Assembly (NCBI GenBank): GCA_032821775.1 | Contig: JAVLRN010000011.1 | Span: forward strand, 1,674,001 to 1,738,000 | Direction of reading: 5' to 3' | Source of the DNA: Sanguinoderma infundibulare | Taxonomy: Eukaryota > Basidiomycota > Agaricomycetes > Polyporales > Polyporaceae | Length of the DNA stretch: 64,000 nucleotides | Part shown: positions 45,754 to 58,000 of the stretch, in pieces | How positions within the stretch are numbered: position 1 is the first letter of the stretch | Layout of the letters: each line of letters begins with the position of its first letter | Notes under the pieces: generated by a model | What the model was told of the DNA's origin: nothing | Database searches by the model: none | What the model saw: only the letters and a program-made list of their open reading frames with translations | Program-made: the position numbers and the translations under genes

Positions 45754-47297
45754 GGTTTAGGGAAAACAAGTACTGGAGTGCGTAACGCAGGAATAAACCT
45801 AAGGAAACATATGTAACATGAGGTTCGGATGCAGGATAGCGGGTCAACCAATACTGAAAAATGAAGGATCAAAAGAACTTCCTCAGAGACGAAAGCACCA
45901 TGCGTCCTCCAGTCCTTGGACTTCCCTGTGCCAACGGGAGTTTGTCCACCGTCGACACTAAACTGATCTTCAAAGACACGAGTCAGGACTCAACCAAATA
46001 CAGGAACTCCATTGTCGACTAACCTCGCAACTCCGGGGATCCCATGTCAGCCAGGCGGCTTGACACTCGATCTTGATCCCAACCAGTCCGCAATAGCCTG
46101 GTATCCAGAGGTTCCCTGTCGGCCGGAGACGAACGTTAGACTGAAAAATGCCAGCGAGGTCCCGTATGGAGTATGAAGTTTTGCAAAATGAGGTCAGCTA
46201 GCAAGGGCACAACTCTACGCCACATCTGCGAAGGCGCACCGGGTTAAAGCTCAACTATCCTAGCTTCCAAAGTTCCACAAGAGGCCGAGGGCCGCACATG
46301 ACACGGCGGGCCCCTAGCAGCTGGGAAGCATGTCGTTCGCAATCGGCTGAATCCGAGACTTGCAGCCCTTGTGGTCGCTTGGGACGGCAGCAGCATGGGT
46401 TGGGCTTGAGTTGAACCTTGGCAGTGAGCCGAGAGGGGGTTCCACGTCGTGACGACGAAGGGAACGTCGCCCTCGTGTTGTAGTCGATGTCACGTCGGGT
46501 GCTGGACCTTGCGCAGACTGAATGGATTATCTGTGGAAGGTTTAAACGGGTACACCTAGGCTTCCTGGACGTCAAAATGATACAAAGCGAACGGGCCGAA
46601 CTAGAGTTACTCGTACAGACGATGACAAGACGAAAGAGAATCCCCCATCCCATACTGGAGTCTCCCAATCCTTTCACCATCCTACACGCGCCCGAAAACG
46701 AAACGCCAACGCGCCTGGGGAATCCGAACACAGACCGACGATCTTGATATCTGAATATCTTGAAGCTAGAAATGACGGGATTCAGGGATCGCAAGAGCGC
46801 GGGATACAGGGAGGAAGCTGCAGCACCCGATGGTGGCATCGCGGTTGGAATCAGGGTGCAGCTAGATAATGGGAAGTCTTGTTGGGTGGTTGGAGACAGA
46901 ACGTCCGAGAACGAAATCCGACAGAAATTGATAGAGGCACAATACGAAACCGGAACAACCCCGCCAGAAGGCGCGACAACGCGACAACATTCGAACGCCG
47001 GCGGTGGAACGTCTCCAGGACGCCAGTCCCGGACAGACCAAGTTGCCAACCGGTGTCCCTTCTGGTAACTCTCCACGTATGCATGTCGCATACCGCACCA
47101 CCCAGCGCACGTCTATGTGTGTGCCACCCATGCGGCAAGTTCCGCACTGGAAGCTGAGACGATACGAGGCACAACCGATCATGCCTCGCCGACGGATAAC
47201 TTCTCCACCGCTTATCTCCTCTCTTCTTCGTCCACGCGCGCGCACAAACCGAGTTCCGTCGAATTATGCGATATCGTCCTGCGCGCGTCGAAGGCTT
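45754..47297. other. Intergenic region with one long orphan frame
   Basis: A 278-codon minus-strand frame (47091-46255) is open, but its residue content (Ser, Arg, Cys, Pro throughout) has no motif, signal or splice support. I treat it as chance in GC-rich DNA. A plus frame (46760-47068) overlaps it. Confidence 0.3.
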
Positions 47298-49232
47298 TCA
47301 AAGCTCCATTGGAACCGTTGCCCCGTGCGAGTCCTTGAGGGCGTCGCCCGTCATCTGGCCGATCTTCATAAACGCATCGAGCAGGGCCGGCACGACGAAC
47401 GGTTGCTTGCATTCCCGCGTCGTGTCCTTCACCATTGACTCCAGCTCGCTGCGCCGTAGGCGTTCCGCTCGGAGCAGCGCCTCCTGGACCCTGCGAGTCT
47501 GCTGCTCGCGGTTGAGTTCCTCGCGTAATGCTGTTTCAACGCCGTTACGTTGTGAGCGGCGAGCGGCGAGCGTGAGCGCATATATATGCGGCGATCCCAT
47601 GGGAAACGAGAAGATGGGTCAAGGGTCAAGAAGGGTTAAGCAAAGGATCACGGTCGGGCGCATACAGAAATGGCTAAGACGCACCAGCAATTTCATCTTC
47701 AAGAGCCTTCACGCGCTGTTCGGACGCGAATGAATTGGTGCTCTCCTTTGGAGGCACAGGCTGGCCTAATCGTCGCAACTCCGACTCGAAGTCGCTCTCT
47801 TGGGCTTGGAGCGCTGCGATCTGGCGGCGGACGCCCCACAATTCTCGTGTGAGGGCATGCGCCCCAGGTCCGCGTGGAGGAGGAGGAGCGGGTGCCGTAG
47901 AATGAGACCTCGAAACGCTAATACCGACAGACTTGCTGGGGTGCACATTAGACGAAGACGATGGCGAGGTTAAGGAAGACACGGAGCTCGTAGCAGGAGG
48001 CAAGGAAAGTTTGGTGCTCAAGGAACTGGAACTGAGCGACGACGGTGTTGAAGGGATAGGCGTCCCGTTCGCGCCAGAAAGTGGAACAGAGTTCGTTCCA
48101 GACGCAAACGGGGACGGTTTGGGTGGCAGGCCATTCTGCGAAGAAACGAAGGCTTGCGCGCTGGCACTCTTTACGCCCGCCTTCTCAAGCAACGCCTGCA
48201 AGTTGGGGATCTGGGTCTGCGTGGACGGGCCCAGAGTCGGGCGCGGAGGCAGAGAAGACAAGTCGGGTGGTGGCTCGGGTTCAAGTTTCACTGGGTTCTG
48301 CGGGGAGGGCAATACATTTTCATTAGACATGTAGTGGCAGGGCGGACAAAATGTCAGACTCACTGGTGTGGGAGGGCCTCGCTGCATAAGGGACTGGAAC
48401 GCGGAAGACTGGCTGAGCTGAAGGAGCGTTTGCTGAGCGACGCCGATCACACTGTTAGATGACGCTTCGCTGCCGCTGGCAGGAGGGGGCGTGTGCGTGT
48501 CCGAGGCGCGCATCTCAAAGTCTCTTGAGCTACAGTCATAATGGCCGGACGAGCCACCATTATAGTCAGAGGGGTCTATGCCAGCAATCCGTTGGGACAG
48601 TGGCGTGATACCCCTGCGGGCTTGAGATATGCTACTTGGGTACTTGGGTGCCTTTCCGATTCCGAAAGGTTTGATATCTTGAACCTGGTAGTTTCCAAAG
48701 GTAGGTTTGGTGTAGGTCTTAGGCTTGTACGGTTTGTGGGCGAGTGAGGTAGTATGCATTACGCCACTAGAAAGAGTGCGGTCAGGGAACGGAACGGCAG
48801 GAACTGACCTTGGAGGTTCCGACGTACTCTTCGTTTAGGGAAATGTACCGTCTAGGCGGGAAATGAGGGACGGGCGTGGGAAAACGGTGAGGGAGAACAC
48901 GCTTACATGGAGCGATCCATCAACGAGGTGGCCTCCGCCTTGGCCTTCATGAAGGCGTTCTGGATGATACGATGGGTATCCTGATAACAAAGAGTTGATT
49001 CAAGATGGGTATAACACCGATGGAGACGATTGGTACGCACGCTGTCCCGTTCAACATGCCAGACACACAGCATGAAGCCGGATTTTTCGATGGGCTTCTG
49101 CTCGTGGGGCACTGGGAAGCCGAAAACCTCAAGGTCATCGATTAAACCCTTGGTATATTCTGCGGCGAGGTCCTCTCGCAGGAGAAGACGAGCTCGTTCC
49201 CCGATGTACTGGACACGGACGACAAGCTTCAT
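47298..49232 (-). CDS. Ser/Pro-rich protein with C-terminal coiled coil (gene model partly tentative)
   Basis: The ATG at 49232 starts MKLVVRVQYIGERARLLLRE, followed by EYTKGLIDDLEVFGFPVPHE and KSGFMLCVWHVERDS. Introns then lead to DTHRIIQNAFMKAKAEATSL and SIRYISLNEEYVGTSK. The join to the long downstream frame (TYTKPTFGNYQVQDIKPFGI and onward) keeps phase only if the acceptor is CTAAG before TYTKP. Otherwise the first part is its own gene of about 118 aa and a second gene starts at the ATG at 48759. The middle is Ser/Pro-rich, with an in-frame 66-nt intron (48363-48298). The end is helical (HALTRELWGVRRQIAALQAQ, EDEIAALREELNREQQTRRV) and finishes KDSHGATVPMEL. The family is not recognised. 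Confidence 0.55.
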
Positions 49233-49470
49233 GCGCAAGGGGATGAATCGGTATCAGCGAGGAGTAGGGGCTGGCGTGCTGGCTGAGACGGTGAGCTGGA
49301 AGTTGAGGAGAACCTGAGCGGAGGCGAGCGAGACACGAAAGACCGAAAACGGCTAAGCGCTTGGCCAGGCGTGTACTTACATTGACTGCTAGACCACGTG
49401 ACCCATACATAGCTACGAGCGCGTCGCTCGTCCAGACGCGTCTTGTCCTCCCTCCTCCTCCAGCCTCCCC
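49233..49470. promoter_or_regulatory. Divergent promoter region before ORC5
   Basis: 238 bp lie between the ATG of the Ser/Pro-rich gene (-) and the ORC5 ATG (+). No TATA box is evident. Shared regulation is possible but not shown by the sequence. Confidence 0.35.
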
Positions 49471-51399
49471 ATGGCCGCCATCTCCCCTGCGCTGCGGCAT
49501 GCTCTCTCTGCATCGCCTGAATACGAGACTGTGGACGCGCACCTTTCTGCTCTCCTTGTGTCCTATCCACCGCCTTTCATCTACGTCCACGATCCAGATA
49601 ATCCTCGCCTGACGGCCGCCGTCATCTGTTCCACACTCACCACCCTTGTGTCTGCCCCAACAGATCAAGTCCACCTGAAATTTGCTCGCCTTGACGCTGT
49701 TGCATGCTTCTCCTCCAGGATCTTCTTCGATACCACACTCAACGCGCTCGCAGGCTGGACACCTGACTGGAGGGATGGCGCGCAGAACTGGCAAGGCCTT
49801 CCAGGCGCGGAACCTAGAAGGTACAACGACAACTTCGACGCCTTTGTCCATGGACTACAAGTCATATCTACAGACGCAGCGTCCGGAGCGTCGTCGGTCG
49901 GGGTGAACGGCGGTGGGAAGGGAAAGGCGAAGGGGGTGGAGCGACCACCCACCACCCACCGGATGGTTTTGATTGTTGAGCGCGCGGAGCGTCTGAAGGA
50001 CAACCTGCCTGAACTGGTCGTGCCTCTCAGCAGATTGGCCGAGATGGTGAGTATCGTCTTGTGCATCTCTAGACTGACAAAATTCCTCATATGGTTACTC
50101 GTTCTTCACGCTAAAGTCCCAAGTCGACATCACGACGATATTCATATCTGAAGTACAATGGCAAAACATCCGTCCCTCGCTCCGCGCGTCACCCGAGCCC
50201 TACTACATTGACGTCCCATCCCTCTCGAAAAACGGTGAGCTTTACGTCCACGCCCCCGTACCCAGGTCCTTGACCTCTATCCAGCAACAATCGACCTCCT
50301 CTCGTCCGCCTTTCCACCATCAATTCCGGAAGCCTCAACCTCCCGCGCTACAGACCCACGCACGTACCACTCCTCGCTCAAACCACTCTACGAACACTTC
50401 CTTGCCTCCCTCTATAGCGTCTGCGGCCCATTCACCCACGACCCCCTCGAGCTCGGCTACATCGCCGCTGCGCGTTGGCCCGGTTTCGTGCAGCCCGTCC
50501 TCGATGCGCACCAACAGCAGCTTCAAGAGGCAATCGAAGCTGCCGAAGACGATCCGGATGCCGAAGGCGAGCTCGACGTCGATGAGATCGCTCCCCTTGG
50601 CGAAGACGCTCGTTTGCGCCTCCTCCGCCTCTTCACGCCCTCACTCACCGCCGCGCTCGAGGCGCTCTACCCCAGGCTCTCCAACGCCACGCATTGGGCA
50701 CGCATACATGCCCCGCCCCCAGACCTCCTCACCGTCCATCCCGGACGCGCGCCCCAAGCGCTCCTGTCCCAAGCGGCCGCCAACGCCTGTAGCCTGAGCA
50801 CAACCGCCGCTGGGGGCCTGACGGAAGCGGGCATCGAGGCGCTCCCGCGCATGGCCAAGTTCATCCTCGTCGCGGCCTTCCTTGCGAGCACGAACCCCGC
50901 GCGGAGCGACCTGCGAATGTTCGGGCGCGGGCCGGACGAGCGCGCGAAAAGACGAAAGCGCAAGGTCGGGACGCCGCGGAAGCCGAAGCCAGGCACGACG
51001 GGCACGGCGGTGAAGATCCCCCAGCGGCTCTTAGGGCCCACTGCGTTCCCGCTAGACAGGCTAATCGCCATCCTGGGTGTGCTGCTGGAGGAGAACGACG
51101 CGGATACAAGGCCGGTTGCGCCGCAGTATACGTTGCCGGGGGAGTACACGGAGATGGAGATCGCGCGGGTGGCAGTATATGCGAATGTGCGTGTGCGCAT
51201 CGAGGTATCGTGACTGATGCTCACCGATTATTGCTAGATCGTAGAGCTTGCCAGTATGAGGCTACTTGCGCGCACGTCACCTGCGGAGAACCTGGACGGG
51301 ACGCCGACATTGAAGTGCGGGATCGGCTACGACCTCGCTGTGAAGCTCGCGCGCAGCATCGGGATCGTGTTGAACGATCTGGTGTATGAGACGCTGTGA
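49471..51399 (+). CDS. ORC5: Origin recognition complex subunit 5
   Basis: Four exons close in phase: 49471-50046, 50117-50234, 50285-51186 and 51238-51399, giving 585 aa. The N-terminal AAA+-like region includes FIYVHDPDNPRLTAAVICST, VHLKFARLDAVACFSSRIFF, TTHRMVLIVERAERLKDNLP and VDITTIFISEVQWQNIRPSL. The C-terminal half is typical Orc5 (HFLASLYSVCGPFTHDPLEL, MAKFILVAAFLASTNPARSD, LRMFGRGPDERAKRRKRKVG, FPLDRLIAILGVLLEENDAD, ending SIGIVLNDLVYETL). Orc5 is part of the six-subunit complex that marks replication origins and loads MCM helicase. The usual Walker A GxxGxGKT is not present at the expected place. Confidence 0.88.
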
Positions 51400-51508
51400 T
51401 GGTGCTTTCCTGTGCGCCATTTTAGCCTTGCTCAGACCTGGATATACTTCTACCCCAAACGGTAACTCGATTCGCAACAATCGTGAAGACAAACGCGGCC
51501 CCTCTTCC

Positions 51509-52322
51509 TCAAGCATGCGCACCAGCTCCTCTGCCAGCGGCGACGTCGTGGTCACGATGCTTCAACTCCGCCTTCGCCGTCGCCATCTCGCCTTCGGTCG
51601 GGAACGACGCGAACCAGTCCCCAAGCTTGTCAATGGGCGCTTCGAGAAGTCCGATGAGGGTCTCTGCTGGAGGCTTGTTGGGAATGGAGGGGTGTCCTCT
51701 AAATTCGGACCATTAGAACCTCTCGTGCACACGGCGGGTCTAAATGCTGACCTGGTGCGGACAACTTTCTTGGTCTTCTTGAAGCTCAAAGCGGCCTCCT
51801 TGCTCGCGTCCTTGCCGATAGCCGACTCAAGTGCGGGAAGGTCCTTGATTTCCTCGTCGTCGTTGTGCTGATGCAGTCTGGCCATCATCAACGCGATGAG
51901 GCTCTGGTACTCGTCGCTTCCAGGGTGGACGGACTCGCGCTTGTACAGGTCCTGTTTCACTCGCTGCAAACCATACGGGCTATCGAGCAAACATGTGACG
52001 AGGACCCGACTCGGATGGACACACCAAGTGTTCGTCTCGGTCATGGTCGGCGAGCTGCCTGCCCTTCTCGTTGAGGTGGGCTTCTATCAGGGGGTAGACC
52101 ACGATCTCCTCCCTAACGGCGTGTCGCGCAACCTCCCATGTCAGCTGGCGCACCCATCTACCCTGCGTCTCGACATCTCCGCGGTCATGGGCACGCTTGT
52201 ACTGGTCATGGTACTTGTACATCTTCGGCGGACTCACGTTCAGGCCGACGGTAACCATTGACAGTCTTAGGGACGCTCACCTCTTCATGATCCTCCTTGA
52301 TGGCTCCAAACAGCGTCGACAT
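51509..52322 (-). CDS. Hemerythrin-like HHE-domain protein, 213 aa
   Basis: Four exons close in phase: 52322-52281, 52222-52025, 51963-51752 and 51698-51509. The start MSTLFGAIKEDHEE leads into MYKYHDQYKRAHDRGDVETQ, LTWEVARHAVREEIVVYPLI, EAHLNEKGRQLADHDRDEHL, then RVKQDLYKRESVHPGSDEYQ and LIALMMARLHQHNDDEEIKD. The His/Glu pattern (DHEE, RHAVREEIVVYP, DHDRDEH, HQHNDDEE) fits a four-helix HHE cation-binding bundle that usually holds a di-iron site. Fungal members are soluble proteins tied to oxidative or metal stress in other species; here that is inference. It is tail-to-tail with ORC5, with about 110 bp between the stops. Confidence 0.87.
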
Positions 52323-52999
52323 GGCGCTACGGTGGGAGACTGAGGGTTTGAGCAGGAGAGGGGTACAGATGGTCGTCGTGCGCAGAGCAATCAAAGTTTT
52401 TAGAGGAAAACGAGCTTGCATGAGTTCCCAAGTTCTTCCAACAGGTCAAGCATCGCGGGCACTCTCAACGTTGAGTATTTCAATCGGGATTACAATCACG
52501 CGTATTCGACAGTGTCAACCCACCGGCTTGCTCCTCGTTCAGAAGACTATGTACCCTTGTGTCGCGGCAATCCTTTGGTAATGAATACGAGATGCCTGTG
52601 TGTCAATGACAGGGCGGGAGCGCTTGCGGTGCTGCCCAGTAACATTAAGTACCCCTTGCTGCCGGTTATTTTAACTGATCTCCGTCTTCCCAGTGAACTA
52701 GCCGCGCCGTGACAGGAGTTCATTCACAGCCGCAATGCAAGTCTGTTCGATTCAAGTGCTTCATGATGGAAGGATCGTCTGTTAACCATACCCATCGCTG
52801 CACAGCATCGCGGAAGCTCCTATTCGACGCATGGCAGAACAGATTCATTGAACTGCCTACATCAGGAGAACAGGTCGCGATAGCTCCACAAACGAAACAC
52901 TGTAACAGGAGAAAAATGTTTACAAGGGAGTATATTGGACGATGCCACCACCCGTTGTGTCTAAGCCTATCACTTGTACTCACTCCTCAACCAAATCGC
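52323..52999. other. Intergenic region, nothing coding seen
   Basis: It holds the promoters of the divergent HHE gene and the following membrane-protein gene. Frames within it are short and unconvincing. Confidence 0.45.
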
Positions 53000-54566
53000 A
53001 TGTCCACGGACGTCTTCAACAAGCGAACGCTGTTCAGGCGCGATGATGCATGGGACAAATTAACATTCTATGTCCGGCTGGATGTAGCGCAGACAGCGCT
53101 GGGGTCGCTTTTGTACGGTAAGCCCTTTCGTTTGGCCTCGCACGACGTTTCGCCATAGTGACCCCAATTCGCACAGGAATCTTCTTCGTCCTTGTAGTGG
53201 TGGCATTTTATCTTCTTCTGTACGTGTTTTCCGCGTGCTATGCCACCTGTCCGGGGCCACTGACGACCTGCGGTGCAGCTTCAAGGGACCACGGAGAACA
53301 GTCAATACATTTCTCGCGATCGTGCTGTTCGTGCTCGTCGCTTCCACAACTCTTCATTTGGTAACAAACATCCTGGGTGGGCAAGCCACGATGCTTCTGG
53401 ACACCCTCGGCACCCTTGCGGAGCAAGCGAAGACGATGTCGGTGAATGTAGACTATCTGCGAGACCACTGGGTCCTCGCGAACTGCGGACGGTCGGTCGC
53501 ATTCATGATCAACGCAAGTGCCATTCCAGCAGCTGTAGAACATGCGAATTTGTGTACATGCTCACTCCTTGCTTTAGATCGTCCTTGCGGACGCCGTCGT
53601 TTGGTGGCGCGCGTGCGTGCTGTGGAGAGCCAACTGGCCCGGCCGGTTGTTCTGCGCCGCTCTTCTGGTCGCAACTGCCGGTTTGTTCCCTCTGAGCTCG
53701 GTGTTCCTTGCCCTTACTCATTCCTGTCGTCCAGTATTCTGTGCGGTCTTCACCTCCAAATCATGCTCCATCGACTCGTGGAGTCTAGACACCGGAGGTG
53801 TGTACTACGGGATTGTGGCGAGCTCGCTCTCGCTTGCGACGAATATGGTGGCGACCTCGCTCGTTGGATATAAGCTGTGGTACGTCCCTTTCCCCACACC
53901 CTGTTGTGTTCTACGAAGACGAACTGTTTACGGACGGTGTAAATGTAGGGAACATCGCCGGATCCTGAAGAAATACGTGATGGTAGGCACCCCAGGTTCT
54001 CGCGCAGAAAAGGTTCTTTCCCTGTTAGTCGAATCTGGTGTCGTCTATTGCCTTATCTGGGTACGTACAACAGCGCTACTCCCTCCATGCTGGCCGCCTT
54101 GCGTTTCGGAGCTGAACGATTCTGGATTTCTGCAGGTCTTGGTCGTCGCTTGGCAGGTGGGCGCGCATGCCGACAAGGAAAACCTGGCATTCTATGACGA
54201 TTTCCAGGTCTTCGTCACGGGCGGCCTTGTCCCCATCATCGTGCGTCACCCGTTCGCGAGTTCCACTTTAGGACTCCATCGCCCCTCCTCACTTTGCGAT
54301 GTGTACTGACGCACGGCGGGCGGAACTCCATGCCAATTAAACAGGCCATCTATCCTACTCTCATCATCGTCCTCGTTGCGCTCGACCGGTCTGAGTTCGA
54401 CAACAGCGTGCGTGCTCTCGCGCGCCGCGAGACGATCCTCGTCACAATCGACACCTCCACCATGCACCACTGCGACGAGGTCTCGCTCAGCGACCAGACG
54501 ACTGCTTATGAATACGGGCTGTCCGGAGTCTCTGACGCACTCGGCAAGACTGCCGGACACGAGTGA
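53000..54566 (+). CDS. Multi-pass membrane protein, Agaricomycete family of unknown function
   Basis: Spliced + strand gene. Exon 1 starts at the ATG at 53000 (MSTDVFNKRTLFRRDDAWDK, then VRLDVAQTALGSLLYG). Later exons give IFFVLVVVAFYLLL, a loop with KGPRRTVNTFLAIVLFVLVA, then IVLADAVVWWRACVLWRANW, GGVYYGIVASSLSLATNMVA with SLVGYKLW, EHRRILKKYVMVGTPGSRAE, KVLSLLVESGVVYCLIWV, LVVAWQVG, FVTGGLVPII and YPTLIIVLVALDRSEFD, with a hydrophilic tail ending GVSDALGKTAGHE. Six or seven spans are likely. The order (VVWWRACVLW, loop, TNMVATSLVGYKLWEHRR, LLVESGVVYC) is common in uncharacterised Agaricomycete seven-span proteins. No function is known. Some internal exon borders are approximate. Confidence 0.7.
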
Positions 54567-55091
54567 TGGACCTCGGGGGTCGTTTCCGTGAGTTCCTTGA
54601 TAGAGGCCTGCTGGTTGTCGGAAATGGGGGTGAAAACCACATTTTGTGTATACCGACGATGTACGCGATGGGTATCTTCTGCGTCGTACGTACGAGACGG
54701 TGAAGGACAAATGGGCCGAGAATATACGCTTCAAAACTCGGCGTATAGAGCCGCCTTCAACCACTGATTCCCTCGGGGAAGTCAAAACTCCAGAGACGTC
54801 GGAAAAGTCCTGCTTTGCCAGGTCACCCTGACGGACGAAAAGCCATTTGATTGGAAGGTGTCACAATTGATGTGTCACTTTCTCTGTTATATGGTCCCTG
54901 TGGATTCCAACACGGCACGCAGAACATACGATATGTCGGAGAATGTCTGTCCAAGATCTGTCCCAAGGCTGAGCGGTTTGATGAGAGGCGCCGGATAAGC
55001 GAGAAGAAGATGGGTGAGCTTCGCCTTCGAACGTGCTGCCCAATATCAACCACGACGAGCCCACGCTGCGGAGCTCGTCGTGCCCATCACC

Positions 55092-58000
55092 ATGCCCCCT
55101 CCTCGCAGTGCAGCCCCCTCCGAGACCCCGACACGGTATACACGCGCGTCGACGCGCTCGACGGCGGCCGGTTCGTCGTCCACGGGCATTATCAAGCCGC
55201 GTTCATTCTCGTCCGCATCACTCGCCAGCAACATCAGTGGGGTCACCACCATCGTCCCCGACAGGCGGAGCACAAATGGGTCTCCCAAGGATGCAGGCTC
55301 TGTAGCTCGTTCCCCAAACGCGACCCCGGTACCTTCCCAGCTCCCCAGGCCCCCCAGTTTGGCGAGAAGACTAAGCTCGGCTACAATGGCACAGCGCAGG
55401 ATCTCTATGCCCACACCTCCCACGTCACTCCTTGACCCCTCGCTCTCTACGTCCAGCATGACCTCGTCGTTGAGCAAGTCTACTACAACGCCGTCCAGGA
55501 ACAGCGTGCCCATGCCGCGCAAGGTTGCCCCCGCGCCCTCCGTCGCAGCGTCCCGACGCAGCAGCGTGCGTTCGGCCGCCATCTCGTTGTACACGTCCGA
55601 GTCGGACACGCATGTGAACTCCAAGATGGTGCCCGCCACGCCCCGAACTCGTGCCATGTCCACGCCGTTTACGCCGCCGAAGGCGAACTTGTCGCCCAGC
55701 AAGACCCCCGTCAAGAGCCCGCTATCCCAGTCCGAAGCTGCTCTCGCAACGCCTATGGCCACGCCGGCGAAGCCTCAGCGGACTCCGACGAAGCCCTCGC
55801 CGAAGCCCTCGCCGAGCAAGGCGATCACTCCAGGCAAGGCGAGCACCCCCGGCAAGACCGTCAAGAACAGTCCGAGCGTCCGCAGTCGGCAGGCGTCGGG
55901 CAGCATGGACTCGCCGTCCATCATGCTCACGTCGGAGGACGAGCCGTTCTGGGAGGCGGACGGGGACGACATGACGCTGGAGATGATCACTGACGTGAAC
56001 GACGGAGAGGTGGACGAGGATGTACGTGCCCCCTGCCTTCTTCTCTCTTCTCTGTGGCTGCGCTTCCATTCCATTCCACGGCTCAAGTCCTCGTGATCCT
56101 CCCTAGATGCAAAACGCGCTCGAGGGTGTCCATGGCCTGCACATGCGCAAGCTCCTTCACTATAAGCGGTTGCTGGAGCGCGCCCAGGCGTCCTCGGCTG
56201 CACAGCTTCACGCGTTGCAGGCGGAGGTGCGCATGTTGCGGGAACGCGAGCGGCAGCAGGAGATGGGTGGGAACATGCTCAACCTCGACGACGACGGCTA
56301 TTGCGTATGTGGCGGGAAGAAGACGAAGGGATACTGGAGTGGGTACCGAGGGAGCGAGGATGACGGTATCGGGGGAGAGGTTGACCTTGCGACGGTCTTG
56401 AGGGGAGACGGAAGCGGAGGATTCAACGAGATCGAGGTACGGAGGGTCGTGCGGGGATTGAGCAGGGATGACCGTATGCGACTGTGAGTGCCCCCTCAGC
56501 GTCCCGTGGAATTCCTCTGCTCATGGTTGTGCAGGATCGCGATCATCCTAGACTCGTGCATGCCCGGAGACATCCGCCTCCAGATCCTCCTCCTGGAGAA
56601 GTACGCCAAGTCGACGTTCGATATCATTGGCAACCTTGCACCCGATCTTGGGTTCAAGGTGTTCAAGTTCCTGACCGTCAAGGAGCTTCTCGCTGTCGAA
56701 CCTGTGTCCAAGAAGTGGCAGGAAGTGGTACACCTGCCTGCGCTTTGGCGGTTCCACTGCTTGCGCATTACTGCCATGGATCCAATACCGCTCAAGCCGC
56801 CCCCGAAGCCTGAAGGATGGTGTGTTTGGATATGTTGTGATTCACAGACCGAGTTCTTGATCACGTTTCGTGCAGGGAGCCGCTATACCGCTCGCTTCAC
56901 CACCGAGAGTCGAACTTCCGCAATGGTCTCGCGCAGAGCATTCGTTTCCTCAACGGGCATACCAACTATTGTACGACGCTGCTTTTGCGCGGCAAGCGTC
57001 TCATCAGTGGTTCTTATGACGAGACCATCCGGTTCTGGGATATCGAGACTGGTGAGATGAAGAAATGCCTCCAGGTCAAGAAGCCTGTGAGCTGCGTCGA
57101 CTTCCTCACGGACGAGGGTACGTGGCTATTCCGTAGCCCTGATTCTATCAGCTTGTACTCACTCGGCGGCCATAGAGGTCTTCGTTGTTGGCTTCCATGA
57201 CGTTGGGTAAGTGAGTCTTACGGCATGCTGCGTACATGCTGCTCATTGACGCGTTCCAGACGCGTCCACCTGTTCTCCTCGCTCACCTTCACCCCTCTGC
57301 AGCAGCTCGCTGGCCATCTCAACGGTATTCGTGCGGTCGCGCTCTCGTCGAAAAACCTCGTTTCTGCTGGTGCCGATAAGGCGCTCGTCTGCTGGGACTG
57401 GCGTGCCGGTACGAAGATCGTGCGATTCGGCCAACAAACGACTGTCAACATCGGTGTGCAGATCATCGGTTCTGGCGGGTCGCGTGGCGAGGATGAGGGC
57501 GAGCGTGTTGTCAGTGTGACCATCGACGGCATTGTCCGTGTCTTCTCCATAAGTGAGTCGTTATTCTCCGCATGGCAGGAGTACAGACGGATCTGATGGT
57601 ATGGTATAGAACGGAGGGAGATGGTCTCCCAGTTCAAACTGAGTGAGCTGGCTGGGGGTGACCCAGTTCTCAACGCGAAGTTGATGCAAGTCGGCCGTGC
57701 GCCAGACAACATGCTTCAGTATGTCGTGTTTTTTGTTGCACATATCCTGAACGCTAACATGAAAAAAATAGATGGTTCGCTGCTAAGGGCACTCAAATGA
57801 CGGTGCGTGTTCCCAGGTGATATATACATGCCGCTTTTGGCTGATGTGCGCTGCAGTGCGCGACGAAATCTGTCATCCTGCACCTGCAATGGACAGAGGA
57901 AGACGACACTCCGAACACAGCTGCGTCACTCACGTCGCACGACCCGATGCGACCAACTACCCCCCTCACCCCGAATGTGCTGAGCCCACGCCTGCGTACT

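Noticed and set aside
46255..47091. 278-codon open frame on -
   Set aside because: Long but with no domain, signal peptide or conserved-looking block. Chance frames of this size occur in GC-rich DNA.
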